Shown here: in pieces, positions 1 to 10,822 of the stretch | Layout: each line of letters opens with the position of its first letter | How positions within the stretch are numbered: the stretch's first letter is position 1 | From: Tupaia tana | Taxonomy: Eukaryota > Chordata > Mammalia > Scandentia > Tupaiidae | Reading direction: 5' to 3' | DNA length: 64,000 nt | Assembly: GCA_026018925.1 (NCBI GenBank) | Contig: JAKSZU010000018.1 | Location: forward strand, 26,598,452 to 26,662,451 | The notes under the pieces: model-generated | Seen by the model: only the letters and a program-made list of their open reading frames with translations | Database searches by the model: none | Told to the model about the DNA's origin: nothing | Translations under genes and position numbers: made by a program

Positions 1-40
1 TATATATATAATACATTATATAAATATATATATAATACAT

Positions 41-84
<44 letters not shown>
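1..84. repeat. (TA)n/(CA)n compound microsatellite
   Basis: An imperfect TA-rich run passes into an uninterrupted CA dinucleotide run from about position 49 to 84. It starts at the window edge, so its full length is unknown. It has no coding content and is probably length-variable. Confidence 0.95.
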
Positions 85-87
<3 letters not shown>

Positions 88-320
88 TGTTTGGAGGAAA
101 TAAGGACACAGCATTTTAATTTTAAAACTTGGTATTATGTGTTTCAAAGGCTAATCTCCATGACCTCTCTAACGGAGATTTATTAATATCTTTAATTTTC
201 AAATAAAAAGATAAGGCAAAAGAGATGAAATAATATGAAAATTTCAGGAAAAAACAAATTTGAATTAATATATATTTATCTGTGTCTAGAAAAATTGACA
301 TTAAGATAATTCATTCATTC

Positions 321-553
321 TTTTGTATTTGCTAGAGAACACATGCACTCCGCAGAGAGAGATGATGGGGAGGAAGAAAGTACCCTCACAGGGAATGATC
401 ACACCACGGTCCTTTCTTCTTCCTTTCTTCCCCTTTTCAGAATTTTGGGCAAATGTACACACATGCCCAGTGTGGTTTTCACACTGCTGGGTCTGGGACT
501 TATACTGTGAAGTTGGCCATGTGGGATCCATCTGCCTTCCCCACCAGGCCATG
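321..553 (-). mobile_element. Old Family A tRNA-SINE
   Basis: Diverged copy read on the minus strand. In plus orientation it shows a TTGCTAGAGAACACATGC end, a purine-rich tract, CTTCTTCCTTTCTTCCCC, ACACACATGCCCAGTGTG and finally a head with GGGACTTATACTGTGAAGTT (decayed B box). The short frames inside it on both strands are incidental. Confidence 0.7.
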
Positions 554-754
554 AGCTAGACCAATAATTCATTAACTTGTAAGTCAGTGAGATGAATTAT
601 TAATTTAGTCATAAAAAATTTCCATTGCATTGAAAATGTGTTCTAAGTTGCCTGACTTTGCGGTAACTTTTAAGTGGACACTGTTTCCTAAGAAAGCATA
701 CTTACCTGTATTTGCTGGTTTCTTTAAAATTTATGTCTGTCTTTAATGAAAGGG

Positions 755-957
755 AAAAAGAGAGAGAGAAAGACAAGCATCCTCAATGGAGTCTTACTCA
801 ATCCCCATTACTGCCAAGCCTTTCAGTCAGCCAGGATCACAGGAACGCCCATACATGAGCACTGGGCCTGTACAGGTTGACCTGAGAACCTAGCGCTGAT
901 CTGTCTGGCTTTCATCATTACAGAGCTTTGCAATATCACACACCGCCATGGAGGAGC
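755..957 (-). mobile_element. Family B tRNA-SINE, diverged
   Basis: Begins with a GAGAGAGAGAAAGACAAGC purine tract (antisense pyrimidine tract). It continues through CAGTCAGCCAGGATCA, the antisense of the TGGCTGA block that marks Family B, and ends in a decayed antisense tRNA-like head. No clear TSD seen. Confidence 0.55.
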
Positions 958-1337
958 TTACACTTAATTTTAAATTACTGAAGTTTAATTATTTATGGCC
1001 AAATAATCAGAAAAGCAAATGACATAAAACCTTCTAATTTATTACAAAAACTAGTACTTTAAAACATTTGAATATACATGATAAATAAATTTGAACTCCT
1101 GAAAATTCAGATGCATGTCTAGTGCTTACAAAGTTTTAAAAATAAAACCTACCTTCTTCCTATTAGATATAACTTTACAAGCATCTGTACTTTTTAAAAA
1201 ATAATATTTCATAACCCACTGTTTACTAGTTAATAAAACCTCTAAGTTTGGGGCTCAGCTTCTAAGCAGTAGGGTTCTGGATAATAAAGAACAATGTTTG
1301 ACGTGGAGACCAGATGATGGTATTCTGTATGAAAGAG

Positions 1338-1727
1338 TATGATAGTTCATTTTGTGTATCAATTTGACTGGGCTGCTATGCCCAGATGTGTGGTTGAACA
1401 TTATTCTAAATATTTCTGTGATGATGTTCTTGGGAAAGCTTAACATTTAAATAGGTAGACTTGAGTAAAGCCAATGGCCCTCTGTCATGTGGGTGGGCCT
1501 CGTTCAATCAGATGAAGACCAGCATAGAACACACAACGAATGTTCCTGATCAAGGGAGAATTCTGCCAGGAGATAGTCCCCAGACTTGGACTGCAGATTT
1601 TGGACTTTTCAACCTCCATTGTCACATAAATTAATTTCCTAAATTCATTCTCTCCCTTCTTTATCTATGTATATATGCATACATAAATACACATCCTATT
1701 TGTTCTTTCAGAAAACACTCACTAATA
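1338..1727 (+). mobile_element. Ancient mammal-wide repeat, 'TCAACTTGACTGGGC' family
   Basis: Shows TCAATTTGACTGGGC, GTGGGTGGGCCTCGTTCAAT and a 3' end CTATTTGTTCTTTCAGAAAA..ACTAATA. These match from memory a mid-age eutherian interspersed repeat found in many orders; I cannot name the family with certainty. An antisense copy of the same family lies at 26.95-27.39 kb. Confidence 0.7.
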
Positions 1728-1772
1728 AAAAGGAAGAATGAAGTAATTTTTGTTTCAGAAATATTTGATAAA

Positions 1773-2056
1773 GGGGACCAGCAGTTGACATAATGGTTAT
1801 GTCACTGGACTCCCATGTAGTCGACCATAGTTTGAGTCTTGGAACCAGTGGCTTAAACTCACTCCGGGTGTGTGTGCGTGCATGCCCAAGACCCCGAGAG
1901 GAGAATGGAGGAGAAGGAATTGCGGCGTGGCCATCCTCCCTGGGGGGGTGATTTCTCGCTTTCTGTCTCTATCTTTCTGGCAAGTGAACATGCCCTATAG
2001 CAAAAACCTCTCAAAAAAAAAGAGAAATAGTTAATTAAAAAAAAAAAAAAAAAAAC
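1773..2056 (+). mobile_element. Family A tRNA-SINE, full length
   Basis: Head GGGGACCAGCAGTTGACATA, A-like and B-like box regions with a degraded B box (GTTTGAGTCTT), middle GAGAATGGAGGAGAAGG, CCTCCCTGGGGGGG palindrome, pyrimidine tract, and end CCCTATAGCAAAAACCTCTC followed by an A-rich tail interrupted once. Moderately young; several CpGs lost. Confidence 0.9.
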
Positions 2057-2107
2057 TAAACAGAACACACCATCACAAATAAGGCGTGTTATCAAGAATA
2101 GCATATG

Positions 2108-2382
2108 GGGAACCAGCAGTTAGCATAATGGCTATGTCGCTGGACTAACACGTAGTTGACCGCGGTTCGCTTCCCGGACCCGGTGGCTTAAAACTCATGC
2201 TGGGCACGTGTGCGTGCATGCCCAAGATCCCAAGAGGAGAATGGAGGAGAAGGGATTGCGGCGTGACCATCCCCCCTGGGGGGGTGATTTCTCGCTTTCT
2301 GTCTCTCTGTCTCTGTCTGTCTGGCGAGCGCATGCACCCTATAGCAAAAACCTCTCCTATAGCAAAAAAAAAAAAAAAAAAA
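2108..2382 (+). mobile_element. Young Family A tRNA-SINE with 14-bp TSD
   Basis: Complete copy flanked by a perfect 14-bp duplication AAGAATAGCATATG (2094-2107 and 2383-2396), the signature of L1-type target-primed insertion. The end motif CCTATAGC is repeated before the poly-A, suggesting a small slippage duplication of the tail junction. Confidence 0.96.
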
Positions 2383-2399
2383 AAGAATAGCATATGACA

Positions 2400-4499
2400 G
2401 GAGGGTGAACAGTGACCTGCAATGGCTAAGGCAAGGAAACTAACTTCTCTTAGCTGCTAAAAATTATGCTACTTGCTTCAAAATCTAGTCCCCAGACTCT
2501 CCCTAAAAAAGATTCATTATCATCAACACTTTTCAAATAATGATAATGATGCTAGAAACATTAAGTAATTTATGGTCTCAACCAACCATAAAATGATTGG
2601 AAAATCATAAATTAGACTTTCTTTATTTTCATATTTCAGTTTACCGAGCTTGTCAGGTATAATTTAATGATCACCATCTCCCCTCTCCTGTTTTATACCA
2701 CCACTACCGGTTAACCAGATATTCAGGAATCAGTGTCATACATTATGGATATATTGTTATAAAAATTCAAAGTACATTAATAATATTTTTCACAGTGCAT
2801 GAGCTTGACTGCTTGTGGGGATCATCACTATTTCATCGGTTACAATTCATCCAAAGTGCCATAAATATAAGTGGCACATATGACATGCAGGTACCGTTCA
2901 TATGTAGTTTTAAATTACTATATTTGTAGCTGAGTCAATTACTGGAAATTAACATTCTGGGGCTATTTTGTACCTGCAGCCATCACGCTGGGCTTTTGCA
3001 ATGGAAAGAAACCTCCAATGGCCCCTCGGTGACTGAAGTTTATTACCTCGATGATTTTGTTGCTTGTTGTAACCCAATATGTATGTTAGTATACCTTAAG
3101 GAATAGGTTGTCGTCCAATTTATTAGTTGGAGTATCTTACATCTTTCAATGGTAGGGAAAATTTTATATTGACATATCCAGAGTTTTTATTGAAGTTATA
3201 TTAGTCCTATCTATCAGAGATATGCTAGAAAATCTATAACGTCTACCAAAATGTTGCCCATGTGAGCAATTCAGTTTATGAAGTGCAATCTTCTAAGGCA
3301 GGCTTAGGGCCTCGTGTTTCATTTTTCAACCTATGTGATGTTTAATGATTTTGTCAAAATAAAAACTAATACACACTTCTATGTCCATCATCAAATTATG
3401 CCATTCAATTTATAGCTTAAGCTATGAAAAAAGACACCCAGATATGGAGGTCTGAGGAGTGGGAAATAGCTCCAGTCTATACAATTCTCTTCTTTTGGCA
3501 CAGATATTTGTAGTAGGTAAGAAGTTATTTGGCTTATTATTACACTGGGAATTTGTTAAAACAGAGTAATGATGTTGTTTCATTATGTCAAACATGTAGA
3601 TATCTGTCTAGGGCATACTGTTGGGCAACAATTATTTTTATTCAAAAAATGAAACTGCATAAAACAAGAAAGGAAAGGGTCAAAAGGTCTTTATCACCTT
3701 GTTGAAACCAATTTTAAATCCCATTTTCTAAACTTCTAAACAGTAATTCCCAAGCACATTTATTTTTCCTAACTATCATAGTCAGAATATCCATACATAT
3801 TCTTGCAGAGTGGGGTATGTGTTTGGTGTGAGCACTTGCGACAACAGACTTTTTAAAAGATGATACAATTAATAGTCTGTTTTCACTGGCTTCTTACATA
3901 TTTCTTGAGAATTAGATATTGTTAAATAAGGTCAAGAAAGTTAAGAGCTTAGTAATTAAAAAAGAAACAAAAATATTATCTGGGGGATATAATTTTTGAG
4001 AGTATAGTTCACATTGACTATCCAATAGATAGTATTCTTTTTAAAAAGCAACCTTTTTGATACACACAGCGTGCTTTCACGTTTCAAAGCAGATGAAAGA
4101 CATCTCAACTGTTCATGTAGGATTAATTTTCTGAGACTTCTTTATACCTTCTTCTCATAATGTGAGACATGTAATACTTGCCAATAATTACCCCAAGGTC
4201 CTTTTATGTTAGATGCCTCGTCTACTACCCTGAGACATGCAGGGATTGTAGACCTAGTATATAGCCCCATACATGGACTAAATCTGTTTTGCTTGAAAGG
4301 GCACTGGCATATATGATGACATGCCTCATAATTATGCACAGACATTTAATATTCCGGAAAGGCAAATAAAGCTCTGTATGCCTCAAAGACGAGCTTAGAA
4401 TCTCAAAGTTAATTAGTAGACAATTTAGACTTATACTCAATTTTATCAGATACAAAGGCCCATGTTCTTTTTATAGTATTACATCGCCCTTGGGGGGTG
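2400..4499. other. Unassigned AT-rich sequence
   Basis: About 2.1 kb with no long reading frame, no recognised repeat and no tandem structure that I can see. The texture suits old unique intergenic or intronic DNA. A decayed MIR or L2 could be missed here. Confidence 0.5.
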
Positions 4500-4502
4500 T
4501 AA

Positions 4503-4589
4503 TATGCAGGTGGCATGATGGTTAAGGGTGCTGAACTCCCACATGGCCAACTGTGGTTCGAGTCCCAGTCCTGGCAGCTTGCTTTCTCA

Positions 4590-4623
<34 letters not shown>

Positions 4624-4672
4624 TTGTCTTCTCTGGTTAAATTAAAATAAATAAATGAATAATTAAAATAAT
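4503..4672 (+). mobile_element. Family C short tRNA-SINE
   Basis: Head GCAGGTGGCATGATGGTTAA with B box GGTTCGAGTCC, then a direct jump to CTTTCTCTCTGTCTC and a long TC run, then an A-rich tail with TAAA-type repeats. It lacks the Family A middle block. Confidence 0.85.
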
Positions 4673-6310
4673 GTTCAATAAAATAATTCTTAAAAAATAA
4701 TATCACACAGTCCCTGAAAGTTGAAGAATGCCTGTTTTAATGGGGTCAAATCATAGACACATGTCAGATATAGAATTCATCACCAGACAGTTCAGCACAA
4801 ATAATCGATCCCTCTCTGCATGCAGAACCTTGCCATTAATCATTTTGCCTTTTTCTCATATACAGGCTCACATGGGAATCAAATTTACATTCTAAACGAT
4901 GGCGGTGTTCCTGGATTGTATAAAACACATTCACCTCTAATGCAATCTGAAACAAAACTTTTAATAACCCATAACTAGTCATGGTTTCTTTAGAAAAAGC
5001 AAGGAAGTATTAGATATATACATCTTAGAATTTTTGTTGTCAAAAGTGTGACTTAAATGGAATGAAATGTTGGGGGTTCTGGGAGATGAAAGTTGTCACA
5101 GGTTAGAGGGTCTCATCACCGAAGAGAGGAAGGAGAAAAGAGTCTTTGGTTCAAGTGATCTAGTTCGATAAAGGACGTGGAACAGATGCATGCCCGGTGT
5201 AGGCAGAGGACAGTACCAGAGGGGTCGGTGTGAGAGGGGCAGGCTCAAGAGTATAAGTCAAAGCAAAAATTGTTTTCTGAGCCTGCTACCCATCTAAGGA
5301 TTTCAGGTCAATGGATATCAAAAACATCCTGCCCGAGGTATAGGTTATCTCACTAGAAAGTGTGACTAATGATCAAAAGATTTTTAGATGGTAGATGAAT
5401 ACTGGAAACAAACACCATTGAATTGCTGAGAAATTTAACTTTGTTTTCCCTTCTTCCTCGTGAATTCTATTTCCATAAGTAAAAAAGTCTAAGTTTTATA
5501 TGAACACGTGTTTGACAGATTAATATTCATTAATTTCTCCTATGTAGTGATGTACGGTTTCCCCTGTAAGATACATTCATTTATATTAACAATTATATTT
5601 CATTTAAAGAAAAGTCAGTAGAGACATTATGCAAATAATGTTTAAAATCATGATAGCACAATGTAACTATTGAACCCAAGAAATCATGTACATCTTAAGA
5701 TAACCAAGGTGAAAGAATAAAGCCCCTGTTGGGTAAATTCAACTTACAAGCAAAGTGATGTGTAGTAATTAAATGTATAAGGTAAATTAAATAAATAATT
5801 AATAATAATAAATAAATTTAATTTAAATTTTGAAAAAAAGCATGAATAAAGCTCCTGAGTCTACTAGCTAAACTTTAGACCTGGTTTTTCTCCAGCTGTA
5901 TCTGAGATTTCAAGGAGAAACTGATAATAAAATGTCAAACACAAGTCCCAGCAGAGGCAAGAAATTGCAGATTTCCATTTAAACAATACTAGATCACCTA
6001 CTAAATACCATAACAAGCCCTGGATATAGAGGAAAATGAGACTTATTTCCCGAACCGCTTTCTCCTAGTACCACAGGTATCTTGTTAAGGCTTCTTTATT
6101 TAGTGTCTGAATGAAATGTTCTGTAATAAAAGACCTTTTTGTATAGTTTGATTATAGCTGAAGGCTTTTAATGCCATAAATTCACTCATAGGATCTCTAA
6201 TCCCTTTTTCCATAACATATACCAGATATTCACCTTTCCCTGGAACTTCTCTCATTTGAAATATTCCCAGTTCTTTCTATCATTCTTCAATTTTCCCTTC
6301 ATCATCTTAT
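4673..6310. other. Unassigned sequence
   Basis: No gene or confident repeat. An AT-rich TAAA/AATAAT patch sits at 5765-5835. The 5090-5260 stretch is relatively GC-rich (AGGGGTCGGTGTGAGAGG) and could be decayed LTR material, but I cannot support a family. Confidence 0.4.
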
Positions 6311-6581
6311 TTATTTTTTTTAAGAGGTTTTTGCTATAGGGCGCGTGTGCTTGCCAGAAAGACAGAGAGAGACAGAGACATAGAAAGCAAGACATCACCC
6401 CCCCCCCCTCCCGGGGAGATGGCCATGCCACAATCCCTTCTCCTCCATTCTCCTCTCTGGATGTTGGGCATGCACACACATGCGCCCAGCTTGAGTTGAA
6501 GCCTCCAGGTCCGGGACTCGAACCATGGTCGACTACATGGGAGTCCAGCGAGAGAGCCATTACACTAACTGCTGGTCCCCC
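6311..6581 (-). mobile_element. Family A tRNA-SINE
   Basis: Antisense copy: T-rich tail, AGGTTTTTGCTATAGGGCGC, purine tract, an expanded C run at the palindrome (about 10 C), CTCCTCCATTCTCCTCTC, antisense B box GGGACTCGAACC, and head end CTGCTGGTCCCC. Confidence 0.93.
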
Positions 6582-6843
6582 TTTCATCAACTTCATTCTT
6601 CATCACTGAAACAATTCCAATTTGCCCATATTTTTAAAGCATTATGGCCATAATGGCATTAATTCTTTTAGGTTTAACAGTATTATAAGGATAAGAGAAT
6701 AAATGTCAACTGAGTACTGATAGAGATACTACCATTTGAGTACTAATGTAGTTTTGTTTGTCCTGTTGATAATTCCAAATGAGATTATTGTTATTTTTTT
6801 CTTAAAAGTAATGAACAAATCTTAAATATTCACTTACTTTACT

Positions 6844-7109
6844 GGGGCCAGCAAGTGGCATGGAGATTAAGTTGGCAGGATCCCACATGGCTAACCACCA
6901 TATTTGAATCCTGGACCCAGCAACTTAAAAATCATACCAGGTACATGTGTATGTGTGCCTAAAATCCCAAGATGAAATGGAGGAAAAGGGATTACATCAT
7001 GACCATCACCCTAGGGGGCAGAATTTCTCACTTTCTCTATCTCTATCTCTATCTCCCTCTTTGTCTGGTGAGCTCACACACCCTATAGCAAACAAACAAA
7101 CAAAAAAAT
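6844..7109 (+). mobile_element. Old Family A tRNA-SINE
   Basis: Starts GGGGCCAGCAAGTGGCATGG and carries a decayed B box TTTGAATCC, a middle block and the end CCCTATAGC, with an AAAC-repeat tail. It represents the older GGGGCCAGCAGGTGGC subfamily. Confidence 0.88.
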
Positions 7110-7310
7110 CATTTAAGCTTCTGAATTACGTATTTAGAAAACTTACAGAAAGACCACTCATTCCAACAATATCCTTTCTCATCTACTCATATAATGTTCT
7201 ATAAATTGCTGAGGTAATAGAAATAGGGACACTAAAGAATGGTGCTATATGGATAGGAGGATATAATTTTTTGGTATATGACTTTTTATGATAATTTTTA
7301 TTTTATTTTA

Positions 7311-7533
7311 TTTTTAGAGATACTTTTGCTATAGGGCATGGGCACTCACTGAAGAGACAGAGAACAAAAGAGAGAAGTCACCCCTCCAGGAGATGGCCAT
7401 GCTGCAATCCTTTCTCCTCCATTCTCCTCTCAGGATGCTGGGCACTTACACATACACGCATGGTGTGTTTCCAGAGACCAGGTCCAGGATTCAAACCACT
7501 AGCGACATAACCATTTTGTCATCTGCTGGTCCC
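7311..7533 (-). mobile_element. Family A tRNA-SINE with TSD
   Basis: Antisense copy ending CTGCTGGTCCC. Flanked by ATGATAATTTTTATTTT on the left (from 7288) and ATGATAATTTCTATTTT on the right (from 7536), a TSD with one mismatch. The head has lost sequence around the B box (GGATTCAAACC), and 3' of the palindrome is shortened. Confidence 0.88.
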
Positions 7534-7548
7534 AATGATAATTTCTAT

Positions 7549-7815
7549 TTTTAGAGAGAAATTTTTGCTATAGGGCACATGCGCTCAACAGAAAGAAAGA
7601 AAGAGAGGGACAGAATGCAAAAGAATCACCCCCTGCCCCCAGGGGAAAGGCCACCCTGTGACCCCTTCTCCTCCATTCTCCTCTTCAATCTAGGGCACGC
7701 ATACGCGCAAGCGCATGTGCTCAGCATGAGTTTGAAGCCACAGGGATTGGGACTCCAACTGTGGTCGACTACATGGGAGTCCAGCAATGTAACTATTATG
7801 CCATCTGCTGGTACC
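7549..7815 (-). mobile_element. Family A tRNA-SINE, second of a close pair
   Basis: Antisense copy with AATTTTTGCTATAGGGCACA, the GAGAATGG-type block, and head end CTGCTGGTACCC. Short flanking CAATGAT on both sides suggests a TSD overlapping the duplicate left by its neighbour, so this copy may have landed in the neighbour's flank. Confidence 0.88.
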
Positions 7816-8370
7816 CGCAATGATCATTTTTAAAGATGTCATTCATCCTAAGACATTTTTTATAAAGTTTTTAGACTTTTTAGGTTACTTTAAAATATCC
7901 TTCCTAAATGTTTTCATCCATTTCTTCCTCTCCTAACATTCATAATCACATACAAGTTTATGATAGTACCATTTTGTCAACAGTAGGGCAGAGGTGAGTG
8001 AGCCAAATTTATGCAGACGAAAACATTTACTGATATTGCCTTTACCCTTTGTCATGACATTTCTTTAATAGTATCATCAGAAGACTGAGTATTAGTTCCT
8101 GTTCTAAACCACAAGAATGTATGGAACTTCATTTATTTTTTTTATCTAAAGAAGGATGACACTTCACCTTTCCAACTATATCTTTATCTAGAAAGGGTTG
8201 TAACTGGGTGTTATTCCTAGACAGACCTGTCTTTAACTGAGGGAGGCTCCTCAATTAGCAGAGTTAAAAGAACAGAGAAAGTCCATTATGTAGATGACAA
8301 GATATTCAAAACCATTCTGCCTCAATGAACTCTCAGATCAAGATTAGGCTAATGTTTCTCCTACATAAAT

Positions 8371-8458
8371 TTGCATACAAATTAACAGAAAGTTCTTGTT
8401 AAAATGCAAACACTGATTCCCTGCCTCTAGGGTAAGGCCTGAGATTTTGCATGTTTCA
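8371..8458 (+). mobile_element. MER5-like hAT MITE fragment
   Basis: GTTCTTGTTAAAATGCAAAC, then AAGGCCTGAGATTTTGCATG, resembles the MER5A/B stretch ending in GGGCCTGAGAATTTGCAT. Terminal inverted repeats are not recognisable, so it is a fragment. Confidence 0.55.
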
Positions 8459-8465
8459 AATTTGT

Positions 8466-8634
8466 TTATTATTTCTTAAATGGGAGAGAAACAGAGACTA
8501 AGACAGGCACTCCCAATCAGGCCTTCACACGTTGATCCACCCTCAGTTTCAACGAACCTGAATCATGTATTGAGGTATTGGGAAGAGAGCCTAGGACTTT
8601 TTCCATGTGGGTCCAGTTTCCTTACCACCTGGCT
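8466..8634 (-). mobile_element. Family B tRNA-SINE, partial
   Basis: GGGAGAGAAACAGAGACTAA purine tract followed by GCACTCCCAATCAGG and GATCCACCCTCAG, the antisense Family B body, then a decayed head. Confidence 0.55.
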
Positions 8635-8653
8635 TGAGAAAATTTACCTTCTT

Positions 8654-8897
8654 TCTTTTTAAAGAGAGGTTTTTATTATAGGGTGTATGTGCTCAACAGA
8701 AACAGAGAAACAAAGTGAAAAGTCACTCCTGGGGTTGGGGGGTTGGCCATGCCACAGTCCCTTCTCCATTCTCCTCTTGGGATTTTGGGCACACACGCAC
8801 ACACATACACTTGGTGTGAGTTTCAAGCCTCTGGGTCTAGAACTAGAACTGTGGTCAACAGTGCGGGAGTCCTGTGCCTTGACCACCTGTTGTCCCC
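8654..8897 (-). mobile_element. Family A tRNA-SINE with TSD
   Basis: Antisense copy from AGAGAGGTTTTTATTATAGG to CTGTTGTCCCC. Imperfect TSD: GAGAAAATTTACCTTCTTT left, AGAGAATTTGCCTTTCT right. A CA-rich segment replaces part of the CpG-rich middle. Confidence 0.88.
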
Positions 8898-9059
8898 AGA
8901 GAATTTGCCTTTCTGAGAAGGTTTTTTAGGAAGAGTCATGCCACACTGGTCCAAAGACCATTCTTGATTAGTAGAGATTAGTAAGAGATTAACAGAAAAC
9001 TGGCAGATGAGACATTTCATAACTTCGTTTACAATTATAATTTAATATTAGAGCAGAGT

Positions 9060-9180
9060 ATATTTTTTCCCTCAATAAATAAATATTAATTGAGCATTAA
9101 CAATATTCCAAGCACTCTTTTACTTCCTGGGTATTCAGTAGTGATTTTTCCTTTCAATGCCTTTTAGGTTTAGGTTAAAA
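9060..9180 (+). mobile_element. Old 'AATATTTATTGAGC' type repeat fragment
   Basis: CAATAAATAAATATTAATTG followed by AGCATTAACAATATTCCAAG and CACTC resembles the widespread ancient motif in which a TTTATTGAGC..CCAGGCACT block marks an old LINE-derived repeat. Too short to name a family. Confidence 0.35.
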
Positions 9181-9289
9181 ACATAAGTCAGTTCTGTACT
9201 TTAAGAAATTTTTGCAGCAGGGCAAGCATTTGGAATATAGACTTGATATTAAGTTAAAGAAAAATATTTGGGAAATTAGAAAGACTTGG

Positions 9290-9372
9290 TTTTGAAAGCT
9301 GACGCTGCCATTCAATAACCCTGCAACCTTGGGTAGATTATAATCTGAACCTTAATTTTCTCATTTATCAGA
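9290..9372 (-). mobile_element. MIR fragment
   Basis: CCCTGCAACCTTGGGTAGAT followed by CTTAATTTTCTCATTTATCA matches the antisense MIR core, in which an ACCTTGGGCAAGT block precedes TTTCCTCATCTGTAAAA. Confidence 0.5.
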
Positions 9373-9412
9373 AATTAAACTTAATGTTTGTTTTTGTTTT
9401 TTGGGGTTTGGG

Positions 9413-9659
9413 GGTTTTTTTTGGAGAGGCTTTTGCTATAGGGCATGTGTGTTCTCCAGGAAGACAGAAACAGAAAGCAAGAAATCACTCCCCAGAGGTG
9501 ATGGCCACACCTCAATCCCTTCTCCTCCATTCTCCTCTCGGGATCTTGGGCACACACGTACACGTGCCCGGCATGAGTTTAAGCTACCGGGTCATGGACT
9601 CGAACTGTGGTTGACTACATGGGAGTCCAGCAGCAGCCATTAAGCCAACTGCTGGTCCC
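9413..9659 (-). mobile_element. Family A tRNA-SINE
   Basis: Antisense copy: T-run, GGAGAGGCTTTTGCTATAGG, GAAAGCAAGAAATCACTCCC, CTCCTCCATTCTCCTCTCGG, antisense B box GGACTCGAACTGTGG, head end CTGCTGGTCCC. Confidence 0.93.
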
Positions 9660-10423
9660 TAAACTGTATGTATTTGAAGCATTTATACAATGTCTGGCAT
9701 GAGTAAATTTTTTTTGAACATGTACATTATTATTCTTGCCCCAGTTTGGGCACTCACTGAGCCAGGGGTTGAAGCTACAGAAGTGCTTAGAGGTAATCCA
9801 TGAGGGACTGGGGTAGAGGAGAACCACCTAAGGACAGGATATGGATGAATGGTGAAAGAAATCTAACCTGAGCTCCAGTGTTCAGGTATTCAAATTAATC
9901 TTTGAATGAGGAATCACTTTGTTCTGTGCTGGGCTGAATACTGACATAAGGTATAGTCATATTAAGGATTCTTAGAAGTGTATATCCTAGTATTTAGATG
10001 GAAAGAGAGAGGAAATGTGTAGTCAGACCAAAGCCTAGGAAAAAATAATTCAGATCGTAAGTCCAAAAAAATGTCTTTTTAAAAAAAATTTTAGGTTATT
10101 ATGATAGTCTGGGGACAGAAACCGTGATTACTGTTCATAATTCTGACATGTTTGTCACTTCCTTGCACTTTTATCACTATTGTTCCACTTCCGCTTTATT
10201 AATCAGAGGCTAATCCAAAATATATACTTGTCTGTCTAGGAGATCACAGATAGGAAAGGGTAAGAAATTATATTCTGGTCTGATACCAGAATATGTGACC
10301 TCAGGAAAAGATGATGCAATACTGAATGGCCAGGCCCAGGCTTGGTGATCCTCTACTAAGATACTGTACTCCACAAGCTGGAACCACCTAGGAGGGCCAG
10401 GTTCCATCCCCAGTTCAACCTAA
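9660..10423. other. Unassigned sequence
   Basis: No gene or confident repeat. It includes an A-rich run near 10080 and a GC-richer stretch (10370-10420) leading into the 7SL-like element. Confidence 0.4.
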
Positions 10424-10553
10424 AAGCCAGCTCAGTGCCTGTAATCCCAGGGATATGGAAGGCTGCCACAGGAGGATCACGAGCTTCAGGTTGTCTTGGG
10501 AAGCACAGCGAGACCTTACCTAGCTGAAATAAAAATAAATTTAAAAAACAAAA
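10424..10553 (+). mobile_element. 7SL RNA-derived SINE monomer (Alu/FLAM-like)
   Basis: GTGCCTGTAATCCCAG, GGAAGGCTGCCACAGGAGGA, TCACGAGCTTCAGG and AGCACAGCGAGACCTTACC follow the order of the 7SL-derived Alu left-arm consensus, including a pol III B-box-like region, and end in an A-rich tail. It is diverged and monomeric, with the GGCCGGGCGC start decayed. 7SL SINEs are known only from Euarchontoglires, which narrows the host. Confidence 0.75.
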
Positions 10554-10558
10554 GAATA

Positions 10559-10822
10559 AGGAACCAGCAGGTGACATACAGGTTAAGGCACTAGACTCCC
10601 ACCTAGCTGACTGTGGTTCAAAACCTAGACCTGGCAGCTTGAAACTCACACCAAGTGCATGAGGGTGCATGCCCCAAAGTCTCAAGAGGAAAATAGAGAA
10701 GGGACTGTGGCATGGCCATCTCCCCAGGGGGGTGATTTCTCATTCTCTCTCTGTCTCTCTGTCTCTGGAGAGTGCATGCGCCTTATACCAAAAAATCTCT
10801 CAAAAAGAATTTAAAAACAAAT
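10559..10822 (+). mobile_element. Family A tRNA-SINE inserted at the 7SL-like tail
   Basis: GGAACCAGCAGGTGACATAC head, B box GGTTCAAAACC, end GCCTTATACCAAAAAATC. Near-repeat AAAAGAATAA/AAAAGAATGA flanks suggest a TSD made from the A-rich tail of the adjacent 7SL-like monomer. Confidence 0.88.
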
